The notes: generated by a model not told the origin, from the letters alone. A stretch of 18,660 bases of DNA from JABSOG01 sp047617105 (GCA_047617105.1 JBLGCB010000093.1:1-18660); one strand, 5' to 3'. Shown: positions 5,042 to 14,978, counted from the first letter of the stretch. Translations and numbers: made by a program.

Positions 5042-8000
5042 ATGTTTGAAAAACCTTGTCAGGGCCTGGTGTTGACCAGCCTGTTATTGAGTTGCACTGC
5101 TGCTTGGGGTGCCCAAAGCCAAAAGCTCAGTCATAAAGACCTTGTTGAAAGTATACCAGGTGCAGCCACCACCAAAGCGCCACAAGATTTTGCCAGCCAG
5201 CTGTTGCAACACAAAAAACTACCATCACATTATCAATTACGGCCACTCAAGCGTGCCAGCCAAGCCAATACCATCGTTAAAAGCGCTCAGCAAAACCTTC
5301 AAAACAACAGCCATCAGCGTTACCAGCAATATTTTCGTGATATCCCCGTCTGGGGCCAGCAAATGGTGGTTCACCGACTTGGTACAGAAGAAACCGGCAA
5401 AGTTTACGGCTTAAACGGTCGGCTGGCGCTGGATATCGATGCTGATTTAAAGGAGGTTGCTGCGGTAAAACCCGCGATTAAACTTCAACAAGCCGCGATG
5501 TTGGTGCACAATGCCAGCCTCGAAAAATATGGCTTTGACCATAGTGCACAAAGCTCAGAGCCGAGTGTGAAACAAATTATTTGGTTGACTGAGGGGGCAA
5601 GCAGCAAAGCTGTACTGGCTTGGTACGTTGAGGCACTATATCAGAGCAACCAAAATCAGAGCAGCCAAAATGGCCATAAAGCCAAGGTGGCCAGGCCCGC
5701 TTTTATCATCAATGCCAATTCTGGTGAGGTGTTGAGACACTGGGATAACCTCCAATACACCGAGGCCACCGGACCCGGTGGTAATGAAAAAACTGGTCAA
5801 TATGAGTTTGGCCAAGACTTTCCAGCCATGACAGTGCGTTCACAAGATGGCACTTGTATCCTCGAAAATGACAATGTACGTACTGTTGATCTTAACCATA
5901 GCACCTATGGTGATGAGGTTCATTCCTTTGATTGCTTCCGCAATACCCACAAAGCGATTAATGGCGCTTTTTCGCCGCTTAATGATGCTCATGCTTTTGG
6001 TACCACAGTATTCGATATGTATAACCAGTGGTACGGCGCGCCGCCTTTGTCATTTCAATTGTTGATGCGGGTGCACTATGGCAACAGTTTTGAAAATGCA
6101 TTCTGGGATGGCAGTTCGATGACCTTTGGTGATGGCGGAGCGTCTTTTTATCCGCTGGTGTCGTTGGATGTGGTAGCCCATGAGGTGAGCCATGGTTTCA
6201 CCTCGCAAAACTCAAATTTGATTTATAACGGCCAGTCGGGCGGTATGAATGAAGCATTTTCTGATATGGCTGGTGAAGCCGCTGAGTTTTATTTTAAGGG
6301 TAACGGTAGCAGCAATGGCAGCAATGACTGGCTGGTGGGCGGTGATTTAATGAAAACCGCCGAAGCATTGCGCTTTTTTGCCGACCCAACCCGAGACGGT
6401 CGTTCGATTGGTCATGCCGATAATTATTATGCTGGTCTTGATGTGCATTACAGCAGTGGTGTATTTAACCGGGCCTTTTATTTGCTCGCCAACACCGAGG
6501 GCTGGGGAGTACGCAAGGCATTTGATGTGATGGTCGATGCCAACCGCAATTACTGGACCGCGGCATCTACTTTTGTTGAAGGTGCTTGTGGGGTGATATT
6601 TGCGGCTGTGGACCGGGGATATAATCCTTTCGCCGTTCATGCCAGCTTTATTGAGGTTGGTGTCCAATGTGATAATTTTCCAGACTTTGATCAAGACCAA
6701 GATGGCATGGCTGATTTCTGGGAGTTTCAGCATGGGCTGGATTATAAAGACCCGAGCGATGGACAAATCGATGTTGATAAAGATGGCCTGACCAACTTGG
6801 CCGAGTTTCAGGCAGGCACTGATCCCAATCACCCTGATACTGACAAAGATGGTTTAACCGATTTTGCTGAAATTACGGTTCATTTGACTGATCCGCTTAA
6901 TCAGGATTCTGATCACGATCAACTGCCAGATGGCTGGGAAGTGACACGAGGACTGAATCCTGTTGACCCGGCTGATGCCCTGGGAGACTTGGATAACGAC
7001 AGTTATAGCAATGTGATTGAATATCTGATGGAGACCGACCCACAAGATGCCAATTCTTTTCCTGAACGGGTGAGGTCGATTAATGAGTCTTTTGAAGACA
7101 ATCAAGTGCCTTCATATTGGCTTAACGGCGTTGATGCCAACGCAGGCTGGTATGTCGATAGTGATTTCCCCAATGGTGCCAATCAGTTGCTCAGACCAGC
7201 CAGAATTGGCCACTCGCAAAATGCTGCGGTGCAGTGGTCGGCATTATTTGCTGGCGATTATCTGGTCTTCGATTACAAAACTGACACCGAGAGTTATTAT
7301 GATTTTTTCCGCCTATATGTGGACGGTGAGCGGGTATTAAATGTCAGTGGCCTAAATGATTGGAGCACTTATTTTGTCTACTTGCCTGCGGGGTTGCATA
7401 CCGTGCGTTGGGTTTATCACAAAGATGGCAGTGTTAGCCGTAATGCCGATACGGTATGGATGGACAATGTTCGTTTTGGCACATCTGCTGAAACTGATAC
7501 TGATGCCGACGGTATCCCTGATTTGTGGGAAACTTTTTATGGTTTGGATGCCAATGACGCCAGCGATGCACTGTTGGACATGGATAATGACGGGTTGGAT
7601 AATCTAACCGAATTTTTACAGGGCACAGCCATTAATGATGCTGATAGCGATGATGACTGGATGGCTGATGGTTGGGAAGTGAATTACCAGTTTGATCCGC
7701 TTAGCAGCGAGGATGCCAGTCTAGATAGCGATGGTGATGGATTCACCAATTTGCAGGAATTTTTATCCCTCAACAATCCACTAGATAGCGATTCTTTCCC
7801 GCTGCTGTTAACTGAATTAAACCAATCTTTTGAAAGCGATGAATTACCTTTGGCTTGGTTAAGCGGGCTTCAAGGGGATACCGGATGGACGGTGGCGCAA
7901 GATATGGCCAGCGATGGCGAGCAAAGTTTGCAGTCATCACCATTGGCAGATAATCAAGTCGCCAGCATTGTGTTGGCGGGCGTGTTTGATAATAGTAGTT

Positions 8001-11000
8001 TGATGTTTGACTTGAAAACCGACAGCCAACCCAACAGAGACTTTTTTCAATTGCTGGTCGATGACGAAGTGGTATTGAGCCAAAGTGGAGAACTCGACTG
8101 GAGTGCACAGAGTATTTTTCTCAGCGCGGGTTTTCATATTTTACGCTGGCGCTATATTAAGGATAACTCAGGTCGCAGTGGTGCAGATACGGTATGGATT
8201 GATAATGTGCGGCTAGGTTCTGGGGTTGATGTTGATACCGATGGTGACGGCCTGCCGGATTTTTGGGAGATTTTAAATGGCCTAGATCGCTTTGACTCGG
8301 CGGATGCCTTATTGGATTTTGATAATGACAGTTTGAATAACTTGTTCGAATACCGTTTTGGCACGGATATGGCGGATGTAGACAGTGACGACGACCAACT
8401 CCCGGATGGTTGGGAAATCGATCATCAATTTAATCCACTGGACCGGGCCAATGTCAGTGAAGACGCCGACAGCGACGGTTATAACAATGTGCAGGAGTAT
8501 TTGACTGGCACGGACCCGCGTGATACCAGTTCATTACCATTGTTGGTCACCGGGTTCAGCGAATCTTTTGAAGCTACAGAAGTGCCCACGCCGTGGTTTA
8601 CTCAGGTTGGTGCCCAGGCTGGTTGGGTGCGGGTCGAAGGCGTTGCCAGCGATGGCGATTACAGTTTCAAGTCTGCTGTGATTGCAGATAACCAGATGGC
8701 GACAGTGACCTATGCGGGGCTATTTGCCAGCAGTTATGTGATTTTTGATTATAAAATCGATAGCCAAAGTGAGTTCGATGTTTTTGAGGTGCATGTTGAT
8801 GGCCAACAGGTGTATCGCAGCAGCGGGGTAAAAGACTTCTCGGCGGCGGCATTTGCGTTAACAGATGGGTTCCATCGTATTGACTGGTTTTATGGTAAAA
8901 ACGGTGCCAACAGCACCGGGGCCGATGCGGTATGGATAGATAACATTCGTTTTGCGGTGGCTGCTGACGCCGATACAGATGGCGATAGTTTGCCAGATTA
9001 TTGGGAAGTGCAACATGGGCTGAACAGCAATGATGGCGCAGATGCGGCACTGGATTTTGATGGTGATGGGCTGAGCAACCTTAGTGAGTTTCAGTTGGGC
9101 ACTAATATAGCCAATATCGACAGCGATGGCGACCAGATCCCCGATGGCTGGGAAGTGGATAATCAATTCGATCCGCTGGCCCCGCAGGATGGCGGGTTAG
9201 ACTTTGATGGTGATGGTTTTAGCAATTTAGAGGAATTTTTGCTGGCGACCAATCCATTGGATATCGCATCACTGCCGTTGGTCATCAGCGGGTTGGCTGA
9301 ATCTTTTGAAACTAACCCTGAACAGCTGGCGGTGCCGTGGCGCAATGGCCTTGATGCCGATTCAGGTTGGATTTTGGTTGATCAAGTGGCCAGTGAAGGG
9401 TTTTACAGCCTTAAATCGTCAGTGATTGATCATGACCAAAGTGCGGCGGTGCAGTGGTCGGGGGTATTTGATGAAAGTTATCTGATGTTTGATTATAAAA
9501 CCGATAGTGAAAACGAATATGATGTGTTTGAACTGCTGATTGATGGCGAGTCGGTATTACGCAGCAGCGGTGCCAACGACTGGCGCAGTGCTGTGGTATT
9601 GCTCAGCAGTGGCTTTCATACCATCCGTTGGACCTATCGCAAAGATAGCAGCGCCAGCGTGGGAGAAGACGCCATCTGGATAGATAATTTATTCTTTGGT
9701 GTCAGTGCCGATGCGGATACTGATGGTGACGGTATGCCTGACTTTTGGGAAGCGTCAAATGGGCTGAATATGCATGATGCCGCGGATAAAACGCTAGATT
9801 TAGACCTTGATGGGTTAACCAACGAAGTAGAGTTTAGCATGGGCACGAAGGTCAACGATGCCGACACTGATGATGACCAAATACCAGATGGCTGGGAATT
9901 CGACCATACCTTTAACCCACTAGATGTGACTGATGGTAGTAAAGATAATGATAGCGATGGTTTTAGCAATTTGCAGGAATATTTGACCGTCACCGATCCC
10001 CAGAGCAATGCTTCATTTCCGCTGCTGATTGATGATGTTGCTGAGTCTTTTGAAGCTGAGCGTTTGCCCGCAGGCTGGAGTCTCGGCTTATCCGCCAATA
10101 ATGGCTGGCAACTGGCTCAGGGCACGGCCAGCGATGGCAGTCAGAGTTTGCGTTCAAAACCCATTGCCGACAATCAAACGGCGACCATTTTGTGGTCGGG
10201 GTTGTTTGCAGAGGGTTATGTGATTTTTGATTTGAAAACCCAGACCAGCCGCCTAGCCAACAAGTTGACGATTACTGTTGATGATGAAATGGTATTAGAA
10301 CAAAGCGGCGAGCAAGACTGGTTTGCGCAGTCATTTATGGTCAGTGCTGGTTTCCATACCATTAAGTGGGTCACTAGTCAGCAAGGTGATGCAATTGGCG
10401 ATACCATCTGGATTGATAACTTACGTTTTGGTCTAGCGGCCGAAGGTGACAGTGATAATGATGGCCTGCCAGATTATTGGGAGATTAACCATAACCACGA
10501 TGTGACAGACCCGAAAGATGCGTTGCTTGATACCGATGGCGACGGGCTGAACAATCTTGAGGAATTTGCCGCAGGCACCGACAGCCAAAATGCAGACTCT
10601 GATGAAGACTTGTTGCCCGATGGTTGGGAGGTGCGTTATGGATTGGATCCGTTGGCTAGTGGCGATACCTCGGTTGATACCGATGGTGATGGTATCAGCA
10701 ACTTGGATGAGTATCGTGGTGGTTCGTCACCGACCGGGCGTTTTTCATTACCGCGTTTAAATGCCACCTTTAACCTGTCATTTGAAGATAATCATTTACC
10801 TGGCGGCTGGCGAACCAGCCCAGATGTCGACAGTGGTTGGCAGTTAACCCGCGAGCAGGCGAGTCTTGGCGAGTTTAGTTTACGTTCAGCCAGCATTGGC
10901 GATTCAAAAACGGCAGCCATCGAATTTGAAGGTTATTTTCTCGGCGGCCAAATCAAGTTTGATTTACGGGTCGACAGTGAGTTGGGTTATGACAACTTGA

Positions 11001-11722
11001 TATTTTTGATTGATGGTGAGGCGGTGCAACAATGGTCAAATCATTTGAATTGGGGTAGTGCGGCGATTTATATCAGCCCAGGTTATCATCTGATTGCTTG
11101 GCAATACGTTAAAGACAGCAGCACGGTGGTGGGTGAAGACGCAGCATGGATTGACAATATCTCTTATGCGGTCGATGGCCAAGACATCGACAGCGATGGT
11201 GATGGTATCCCAGATTACTGGGAGGCTTATTATGGTTTTGACCCCCGTTATAGGGCTGATGGTGGCATTGACCAAGATCAGGATGGTTTAACCAATCTGC
11301 AAGAGTTTTACCTGAATACCTCACCGACCAATGCCGATTCAGATAATGATGGCCTGAATGATAACGTCGAAATAGCTCAGCCCTTTACTGACCCGCTGAT
11401 TCGAGACAGTGACGGCGACGGGGTCATTGATGGTCTTGATGCCTTCCCGACGGACGCTTTTGAGGCGGTGGATACTGATGGCGATGGCACAGGTAATAAT
11501 ACCGACCTTGATGATGACAATGACGGTATACCGGATTATATCGAAATTGCCGCTGGACTGAACTCGCTTGATGCCAGTGATGCCAATGGTGATGTGGATA
11601 ATGATGGTTTTAGTAATTTGCAGGAGTATCAGCAGGGTACTGATTTGGCCAATCCTTTTTCAACGCCAGTGTTTGGTTTGCCTTGGTTGCCGTTGTTGTT
11701 GGATATGGGGTCGTCTCAGTAG
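5042..11722 (+). CDS. Giant secreted M4 (thermolysin/vibriolysin-like) metalloprotease with six jelly-roll/TSP3 repeats
   Basis: A 2226-aa (~240 kDa) exported zinc endopeptidase. Residues 1-24 are a signal peptide (LSC at 16-18 is a marginal lipobox; cleavage near AWGA is likelier). Residues ~55-235 are the FTP/PepSY-type propeptide (RYQQYFRDIPVWGQQMVVHR). The M4 catalytic domain spans ~242-550: zinc motif HEVSH at 380-384, third ligand Glu404 in GGMNEAFSD exactly 20 residues after the second His as in thermolysin, and catalytic-site His469 in DVHYSSGVFNRAF. All key residues are present. From ~546, blocks of Asp-rich DxDxDGxxD..WE loops (TSP3/EF-hand-like, calcium-binding) alternate with six jelly-roll/MAM-like domains beginning at about 683, 929, 1175, 1421, 1669 and 1913. 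Each of these has S-F-E, then D-x-K-T-D-S-E, D-G-E-x-V-L, G-F-H-x-I-x-W-x-Y-x-K-D and W-I-D-N-I. Known vibriolysins are about 600-800 aa, so the repeat array is the unusual part. It probably binds a polymer or surface and holds the enzyme extended. Confidence 0.93.
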   Translation: MFEKPCQGLVLTSLLLSCTAAWGAQSQKLSHKDLVESIPGAATTKAPQDFASQLLQHKKLPSHYQLRPLKRASQANTIVKSAQQNLQNNSHQRYQQYFRDIPVWGQQMVVHRLGTEETGKVYGLNGRLALDIDADLKEVAAVKPAIKLQQAAMLVHNASLEKYGFDHSAQSSEPSVKQIIWLTEGASSKAVLAWYVEALYQSNQNQSSQNGHKAKVARPAFIINANSGEVLRHWDNLQYTEATGPGGNEKTGQYEFGQDFPAMTVRSQDGTCILENDNVRTVDLNHSTYGDEVHSFDCFRNTHKAINGAFSPLNDAHAFGTTVFDMYNQWYGAPPLSFQLLMRVHYGNSFENAFWDGSSMTFGDGGASFYPLVSLDVVAHEVSHGFTSQNSNLIYNGQSGGMNEAFSDMAGEAAEFYFKGNGSSNGSNDWLVGGDLMKTAEALRFFADPTRDGRSIGHADNYYAGLDVHYSSGVFNRAFYLLANTEGWGVRKAFDVMVDANRNYWTAASTFVEGACGVIFAAVDRGYNPFAVHASFIEVGVQCDNFPDFDQDQDGMADFWEFQHGLDYKDPSDGQIDVDKDGLTNLAEFQAGTDPNHPDTDKDGLTDFAEITVHLTDPLNQDSDHDQLPDGWEVTRGLNPVDPADALGDLDNDSYSNVIEYLMETDPQDANSFPERVRSINESFEDNQVPSYWLNGVDANAGWYVDSDFPNGANQLLRPARIGHSQNAAVQWSALFAGDYLVFDYKTDTESYYDFFRLYVDGERVLNVSGLNDWSTYFVYLPAGLHTVRWVYHKDGSVSRNADTVWMDNVRFGTSAETDTDADGIPDLWETFYGLDANDASDALLDMDNDGLDNLTEFLQGTAINDADSDDDWMADGWEVNYQFDPLSSEDASLDSDGDGFTNLQEFLSLNNPLDSDSFPLLLTELNQSFESDELPLAWLSGLQGDTGWTVAQDMASDGEQSLQSSPLADNQVASIVLAGVFDNSSLMFDLKTDSQPNRDFFQLLVDDEVVLSQSGELDWSAQSIFLSAGFHILRWRYIKDNSGRSGADTVWIDNVRLGSGVDVDTDGDGLPDFWEILNGLDRFDSADALLDFDNDSLNNLFEYRFGTDMADVDSDDDQLPDGWEIDHQFNPLDRANVSEDADSDGYNNVQEYLTGTDPRDTSSLPLLVTGFSESFEATEVPTPWFTQVGAQAGWVRVEGVASDGDYSFKSAVIADNQMATVTYAGLFASSYVIFDYKIDSQSEFDVFEVHVDGQQVYRSSGVKDFSAAAFALTDGFHRIDWFYGKNGANSTGADAVWIDNIRFAVAADADTDGDSLPDYWEVQHGLNSNDGADAALDFDGDGLSNLSEFQLGTNIANIDSDGDQIPDGWEVDNQFDPLAPQDGGLDFDGDGFSNLEEFLLATNPLDIASLPLVISGLAESFETNPEQLAVPWRNGLDADSGWILVDQVASEGFYSLKSSVIDHDQSAAVQWSGVFDESYLMFDYKTDSENEYDVFELLIDGESVLRSSGANDWRSAVVLLSSGFHTIRWTYRKDSSASVGEDAIWIDNLFFGVSADADTDGDGMPDFWEASNGLNMHDAADKTLDLDLDGLTNEVEFSMGTKVNDADTDDDQIPDGWEFDHTFNPLDVTDGSKDNDSDGFSNLQEYLTVTDPQSNASFPLLIDDVAESFEAERLPAGWSLGLSANNGWQLAQGTASDGSQSLRSKPIADNQTATILWSGLFAEGYVIFDLKTQTSRLANKLTITVDDEMVLEQSGEQDWFAQSFMVSAGFHTIKWVTSQQGDAIGDTIWIDNLRFGLAAEGDSDNDGLPDYWEINHNHDVTDPKDALLDTDGDGLNNLEEFAAGTDSQNADSDEDLLPDGWEVRYGLDPLASGDTSVDTDGDGISNLDEYRGGSSPTGRFSLPRLNATFNLSFEDNHLPGGWRTSPDVDSGWQLTREQASLGEFSLRSASIGDSKTAAIEFEGYFLGGQIKFDLRVDSELGYDNLIFLIDGEAVQQWSNHLNWGSAAIYISPGYHLIAWQYVKDSSTVVGEDAAWIDNISYAVDGQDIDSDGDGIPDYWEAYYGFDPRYRADGGIDQDQDGLTNLQEFYLNTSPTNADSDNDGLNDNVEIAQPFTDPLIRDSDGDGVIDGLDAFPTDAFEAVDTDGDGTGNNTDLDDDNDGIPDYIEIAAGLNSLDASDANGDVDNDGFSNLQEYQQGTDLANPFSTPVFGLPWLPLLLDMGSSQ
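7088..11160 (+). repeat. Six coding tandem repeats of about 738 bp
   Basis: The codons for the invariant S-F-E motif begin at 7088, 7826, 8564, 9302, 10046 and 10778, giving periods of 738, 738, 738, 744 and 732 bases (246, 246, 246, 248 and 244 residues). All length changes are whole codons. The units are recognisably homologous in protein but clearly diverged in DNA, pointing to old duplication rather than recent expansion. Each unit ends in four Asp-rich loops of the type D-T-D-G-D-G-L-P-D-F-W-E. Confidence 0.88.
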
Positions 11723-11743
11723 GCAAGGAGGTTTTCTCCGGGC

Positions 11744-11772
11744 AAAAAAAATCCCCGGGGGAAACCGGGGAT
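11744..11772 (-). terminator. Rho-independent terminator of polA
   Basis: Read on the minus strand, the stem ATCCCCGG / CCGGGGAT (11751-11758 with 11765-11772; 8 bp, loop of 6) runs directly into a run of eight T (11744-11751). It lies 146 bases after the polA stop codon. On the plus strand the stem is followed by AAATATTC, so it is a poor terminator for the convergent protease gene, for which I see no other. Confidence 0.8.
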
Positions 11773-11917
11773 AAATATTCTATCAGGGAGATATGAATCA
11801 ATGTTACTGGTTTAATAGACCCCACCCTAATGCGTTTAGTTCAAATAAATTCAAAAGAAAACCAAATTAAATTCGATTAATTTTAAATCGTCCTATTTAT
11901 GAACTGTTAACGTTTAC

Positions 11918-14698
11918 TTAATGTGCTTCATCCCAATTATCACCTACACCAGCTTCAACAATCAACGGCACATCTAATGTCACCGCACGCTCCATCAATT
12001 GACAAATTTTCGCCTTATATTGTTCGACCATATCGGTTTTAATCTCAAAGACCAATTCATCATGCACTTGCATAATGGTATGAATGTCGCCTTCGGGCTG
12101 CTCGTTCACCCAAGCGTGTACATCAATCATCGCACGTTTAATGATGTCGGCAGCGGTGCCCTGCATCGGTGAGTTGATGGCGGCACGCTCGGCGGCTTTA
12201 CGCCTAGCAGCGTTTCGGGCTTTGATTTCTGGTAAATGTAAACGACGGCCATAGAGGGTTTCGATAAAACCTTGTTCGGCGGCTTTTTCGCGGGTGGTTT
12301 CCATATAATCTTGCACACCCGGAAAACGTTCAAAATAACGTTCGATATAATGTTGTGCTTCATGACGAGGCACTTCAAGTTGACGGGCCAGACCAAAGGC
12401 CGACATGCCATAAATCAAGCCGAAGTTAACCGCTTTGGCTTTACGTCGTTGATCAGTGGTGACCTCTTCTAACGGGGTATTAAAGACTTCTGAGGCGGTT
12501 GCGCTGTGCACATCCAGCCCTTTGGAGAAGGCATCGACCAAACCTTTGTCGCCAGACAGATGGGCCATGATACGTAACTCAATCTGTGAATAATCCGCGG
12601 CGACAATTTTGTAACCTTCTGGGGCAACAAACGCTTGTCTGACTTTACGGCCATCGGCAGTCCGGATCGGAATATTCTGTAAGTTTGGATCGGTTGATGA
12701 TAATCGCCCGGTCACTGCCACGGCTTGCTGGTAAGAAGTATGCACTCGTCCGGTTTTCTCGTTGACCATCAAAGGCAATTTATCGGTGTAAGTGGATTTA
12801 AGCTTGCTCAGACCACGGTGTTCCATAATGATTTTCGGCAACTCAAATTCATGGGCCAATTCAACCAATACTTCTTCTGCGGTAGATGGTGCGCCTTTAG
12901 GGGTTTTCTTATTGATAGGCAGCCCCATTTCTTCAAACAATACCTGTTGCAATTGCTTGGGCGATGCCAAATTAAACTCGTGTCCGGCGAGGGCGTATGC
13001 CTGCTTTTCAAGCTCAACCAAGCGTACGCCGTGTTCTTGACTCTGTTGCTGTAACAGTTTGCTGTCAATATAAACGCCGCGACGTTCAATTTGTGATAAC
13101 ACCGATACCAGCGGTAATTCAATCTCTTTAAATACGGTGCTTAGGCTGTCAATGGTCGATAACTGTGACCAGATGGCATTGTGCAGTCGCAGGGTAATGT
13201 CGGCGTCTTCAGCGGCATAAGGGGCGGCTTTTTCCACTTCAATCTGGTTAAAGGTCAGCTGCTTTTTGCCTTTACCGGCGATATCTTCAAATTTAATGGT
13301 GTTCACGCCAAGGTATTTTAACGCTAGCGCGTCCATATTGTGACGGGTGCCGACACTTTGCAGCACATACGACTCCAACATGGTATCGAAGGCGATGCCT
13401 TGCAAGTTAACCTCATAATTGGCCAGTACGTGTTTATCGTATTTAAGGTTTTGCCCGACCTTGGCTTTAGTGGGGTCTTCGAGTAAGGGTTTAAGCTTTT
13501 CGAGTGCGTCTTGTAAACTAATTTGATCTGGCGCACCAGGATAATCATGGCCGACTGGCAAATAAGCCGCTTCGCCTTCTTTAATCGCAAACGATACACC
13601 GACCAGTTCGGCCTGCATATAATCAAGGCTGGTGGTTTCGGTATCAAAGGCAAATAACTCGCTTTGATTGAGCCTATCTAACCATTTGTCGAACTGCTCA
13701 TGGGTCACAATGGTTTCATAATCAACCTTTTCGATTGGCGGGCTAGGGGGACTGATTGGGTCGCCGTCTGCGGCGGTGCCTGTGGCCGCTGCGGGGGCCG
13801 GGGCTGATTTGCCTGTTTGCTTTAATAAATCCGTTAACCAGCGGCGGAATTCACATTCGCCGAATAATTCAATCAAGCGGTCATTATCGGCTGGGATGGT
13901 TTTCATGTCTTCGATGGGTTGATCAATCTCGACATCGAGTTTAATGGTGGCCAGTTGATACGACATATCTAGCAGCTCTTTATTGTCTGCCATCTTTTTC
14001 GCTATAGTTTTTGAGCCACGAAAGCCCAATCCAGCTAACTGGTCGAGGTTTTGATAGATGTTTTCACATGAACCCAACCCTTGAAGCATCGCCACGGCGG
14101 TTTTTTCACCCACACCAGGCACGCCTGGAATATTATCGACTTTATCGCCCATCAGTGCGAGGTAGTCGATAATCAGCTCTGGGCCCACACCAAATTTTTC
14201 GGCGACGCCGGGCACATCCATAACCGTGTCGGTCATGGTGTTGATCAAGGTCACATGCTCATTGACCAGCTGAGCCATATCCTTATCACCCGTGCTAATC
14301 AGCGTGGCTCGGCCTTCAGCCGTTGCACGTGCCGCTAGGGTGCCTATCACATCGTCAGCTTCAACGCCTGCAATAGAAATTAACGGCAATCCCATGGCCT
14401 TGATGATTTCATGGATTGGGGCAATTTGCGGCCGCAAGTCATCCGGCATCGGCGGACGGTTGGCTTTGTACTCTGAATACATATCATTGCGGAAAGTTTT
14501 GCCCTTGGCATCAAATACCATCACCATATGGCTGGGATTAAACTGACGGATCAGGCTTTTGACCATGTTGATCACACCATAAATCGCGCCAGTGGCTTCG
14601 CCTTTTGAGTTGGTTAAATGCGGTGGTGAATGGTAAGCACGAAAAAGATAAGAAGAACCATCAACAAGGATAAAAGGGTTTTCAGGAATTTGAGCCAT
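11918..14698 (-). CDS. polA: DNA polymerase I
   Basis: A 926-aa enzyme (E. coli: 928 aa) that removes RNA primers and fills gaps in replication and excision repair. Residues ~1-300 are the 5'-nuclease (ILVDGSSYLFRAY, FDAKGKTFR, GVEADDVIGTLA, PGVPGVGEKTA). About 325-515 is the 3'-5' exonuclease with an intact F-D-T-E-T (Asp352, Glu354), so proofreading should be active. About 520-926 is the polymerase: motif A DYSQIELR (Asp702), motif B R-R-K-A-K-A-V-N-F-G-L-I-Y-G, motif C Q-V-H-D-E (Asp880, Glu881). A linker rich in Pro/Ala/Gly near 300-325 joins the two halves. The start MAQIPENPFILVDGSSY aligns with the E. coli N-terminus, though there is no clear Shine-Dalgarno sequence before it. The gene is convergent with the protease gene and divergent from elbB. 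Two perfect DnaA boxes lie about 215-250 bases upstream. Confidence 0.98.
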   Translation of the reverse strand: MAQIPENPFILVDGSSYLFRAYHSPPHLTNSKGEATGAIYGVINMVKSLIRQFNPSHMVMVFDAKGKTFRNDMYSEYKANRPPMPDDLRPQIAPIHEIIKAMGLPLISIAGVEADDVIGTLAARATAEGRATLISTGDKDMAQLVNEHVTLINTMTDTVMDVPGVAEKFGVGPELIIDYLALMGDKVDNIPGVPGVGEKTAVAMLQGLGSCENIYQNLDQLAGLGFRGSKTIAKKMADNKELLDMSYQLATIKLDVEIDQPIEDMKTIPADNDRLIELFGECEFRRWLTDLLKQTGKSAPAPAAATGTAADGDPISPPSPPIEKVDYETIVTHEQFDKWLDRLNQSELFAFDTETTSLDYMQAELVGVSFAIKEGEAAYLPVGHDYPGAPDQISLQDALEKLKPLLEDPTKAKVGQNLKYDKHVLANYEVNLQGIAFDTMLESYVLQSVGTRHNMDALALKYLGVNTIKFEDIAGKGKKQLTFNQIEVEKAAPYAAEDADITLRLHNAIWSQLSTIDSLSTVFKEIELPLVSVLSQIERRGVYIDSKLLQQQSQEHGVRLVELEKQAYALAGHEFNLASPKQLQQVLFEEMGLPINKKTPKGAPSTAEEVLVELAHEFELPKIIMEHRGLSKLKSTYTDKLPLMVNEKTGRVHTSYQQAVAVTGRLSSTDPNLQNIPIRTADGRKVRQAFVAPEGYKIVAADYSQIELRIMAHLSGDKGLVDAFSKGLDVHSATASEVFNTPLEEVTTDQRRKAKAVNFGLIYGMSAFGLARQLEVPRHEAQHYIERYFERFPGVQDYMETTREKAAEQGFIETLYGRRLHLPEIKARNAARRKAAERAAINSPMQGTAADIIKRAMIDVHAWVNEQPEGDIHTIMQVHDELVFEIKTDMVEQYKAKICQLMERAVTLDVPLIVEAGVGDNWDEAH

Positions 14699-14911
14699 AT
14701 GCGGAATTAATCACTGTTTTTGAGTGGTAGGGAATGGGGCAATATACTGCCACAAGGGGATCTAAATGGCCAATGTTATAGGTGCTTTATTGTCGGTTTG
14801 AGTCGGTTTTCGTTGCAGGTTTACTGCAAATCGCTGCCAGTTGGTCTGGTTTGGCTACAAGCCTGTTGGGGTGAAGTGTTTTAGGGAATGTTAAGTTAAG
14901 GTTAAGCAAAG

Positions 14912-14946
14912 TTATACACAGGCACCCCGGGCAAGGGTGTGGATAA
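14912..14946. promoter_or_regulatory. Pair of inverted perfect DnaA boxes
   Basis: TTATACACA (14912-14920, plus strand) and TTATCCACA (14938-14946, minus strand, read as TGTGGATAA) both match the DnaA-box consensus TTATNCACA exactly and face each other across 17 bases. A third, weaker match, TTTTCCACA, lies on the minus strand at 15085-15093. In E. coli, DnaA has been reported to stimulate polA expression, so a regulatory role is the simplest reading. Confidence 0.65.
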
Positions 14947-14978
14947 AGTTGTTTATAACGATCGGTCAGTGCACTTTC

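Noticed and set aside
6347..6832. 161-codon minus-strand frame inside the protease gene
   Set aside because: Shadow of the M4 catalytic and first calcium-loop coding region. The many other frames between 5100 and 11300 are rejected for the same reason.
11773..11917. Spot 42 (spf) small RNA downstream of polA, as in E. coli
   Set aside because: Only the terminator position is similar. The bases between the polA stop and the terminator do not resemble the conserved Spot 42 5' region, and no promoter was seen.
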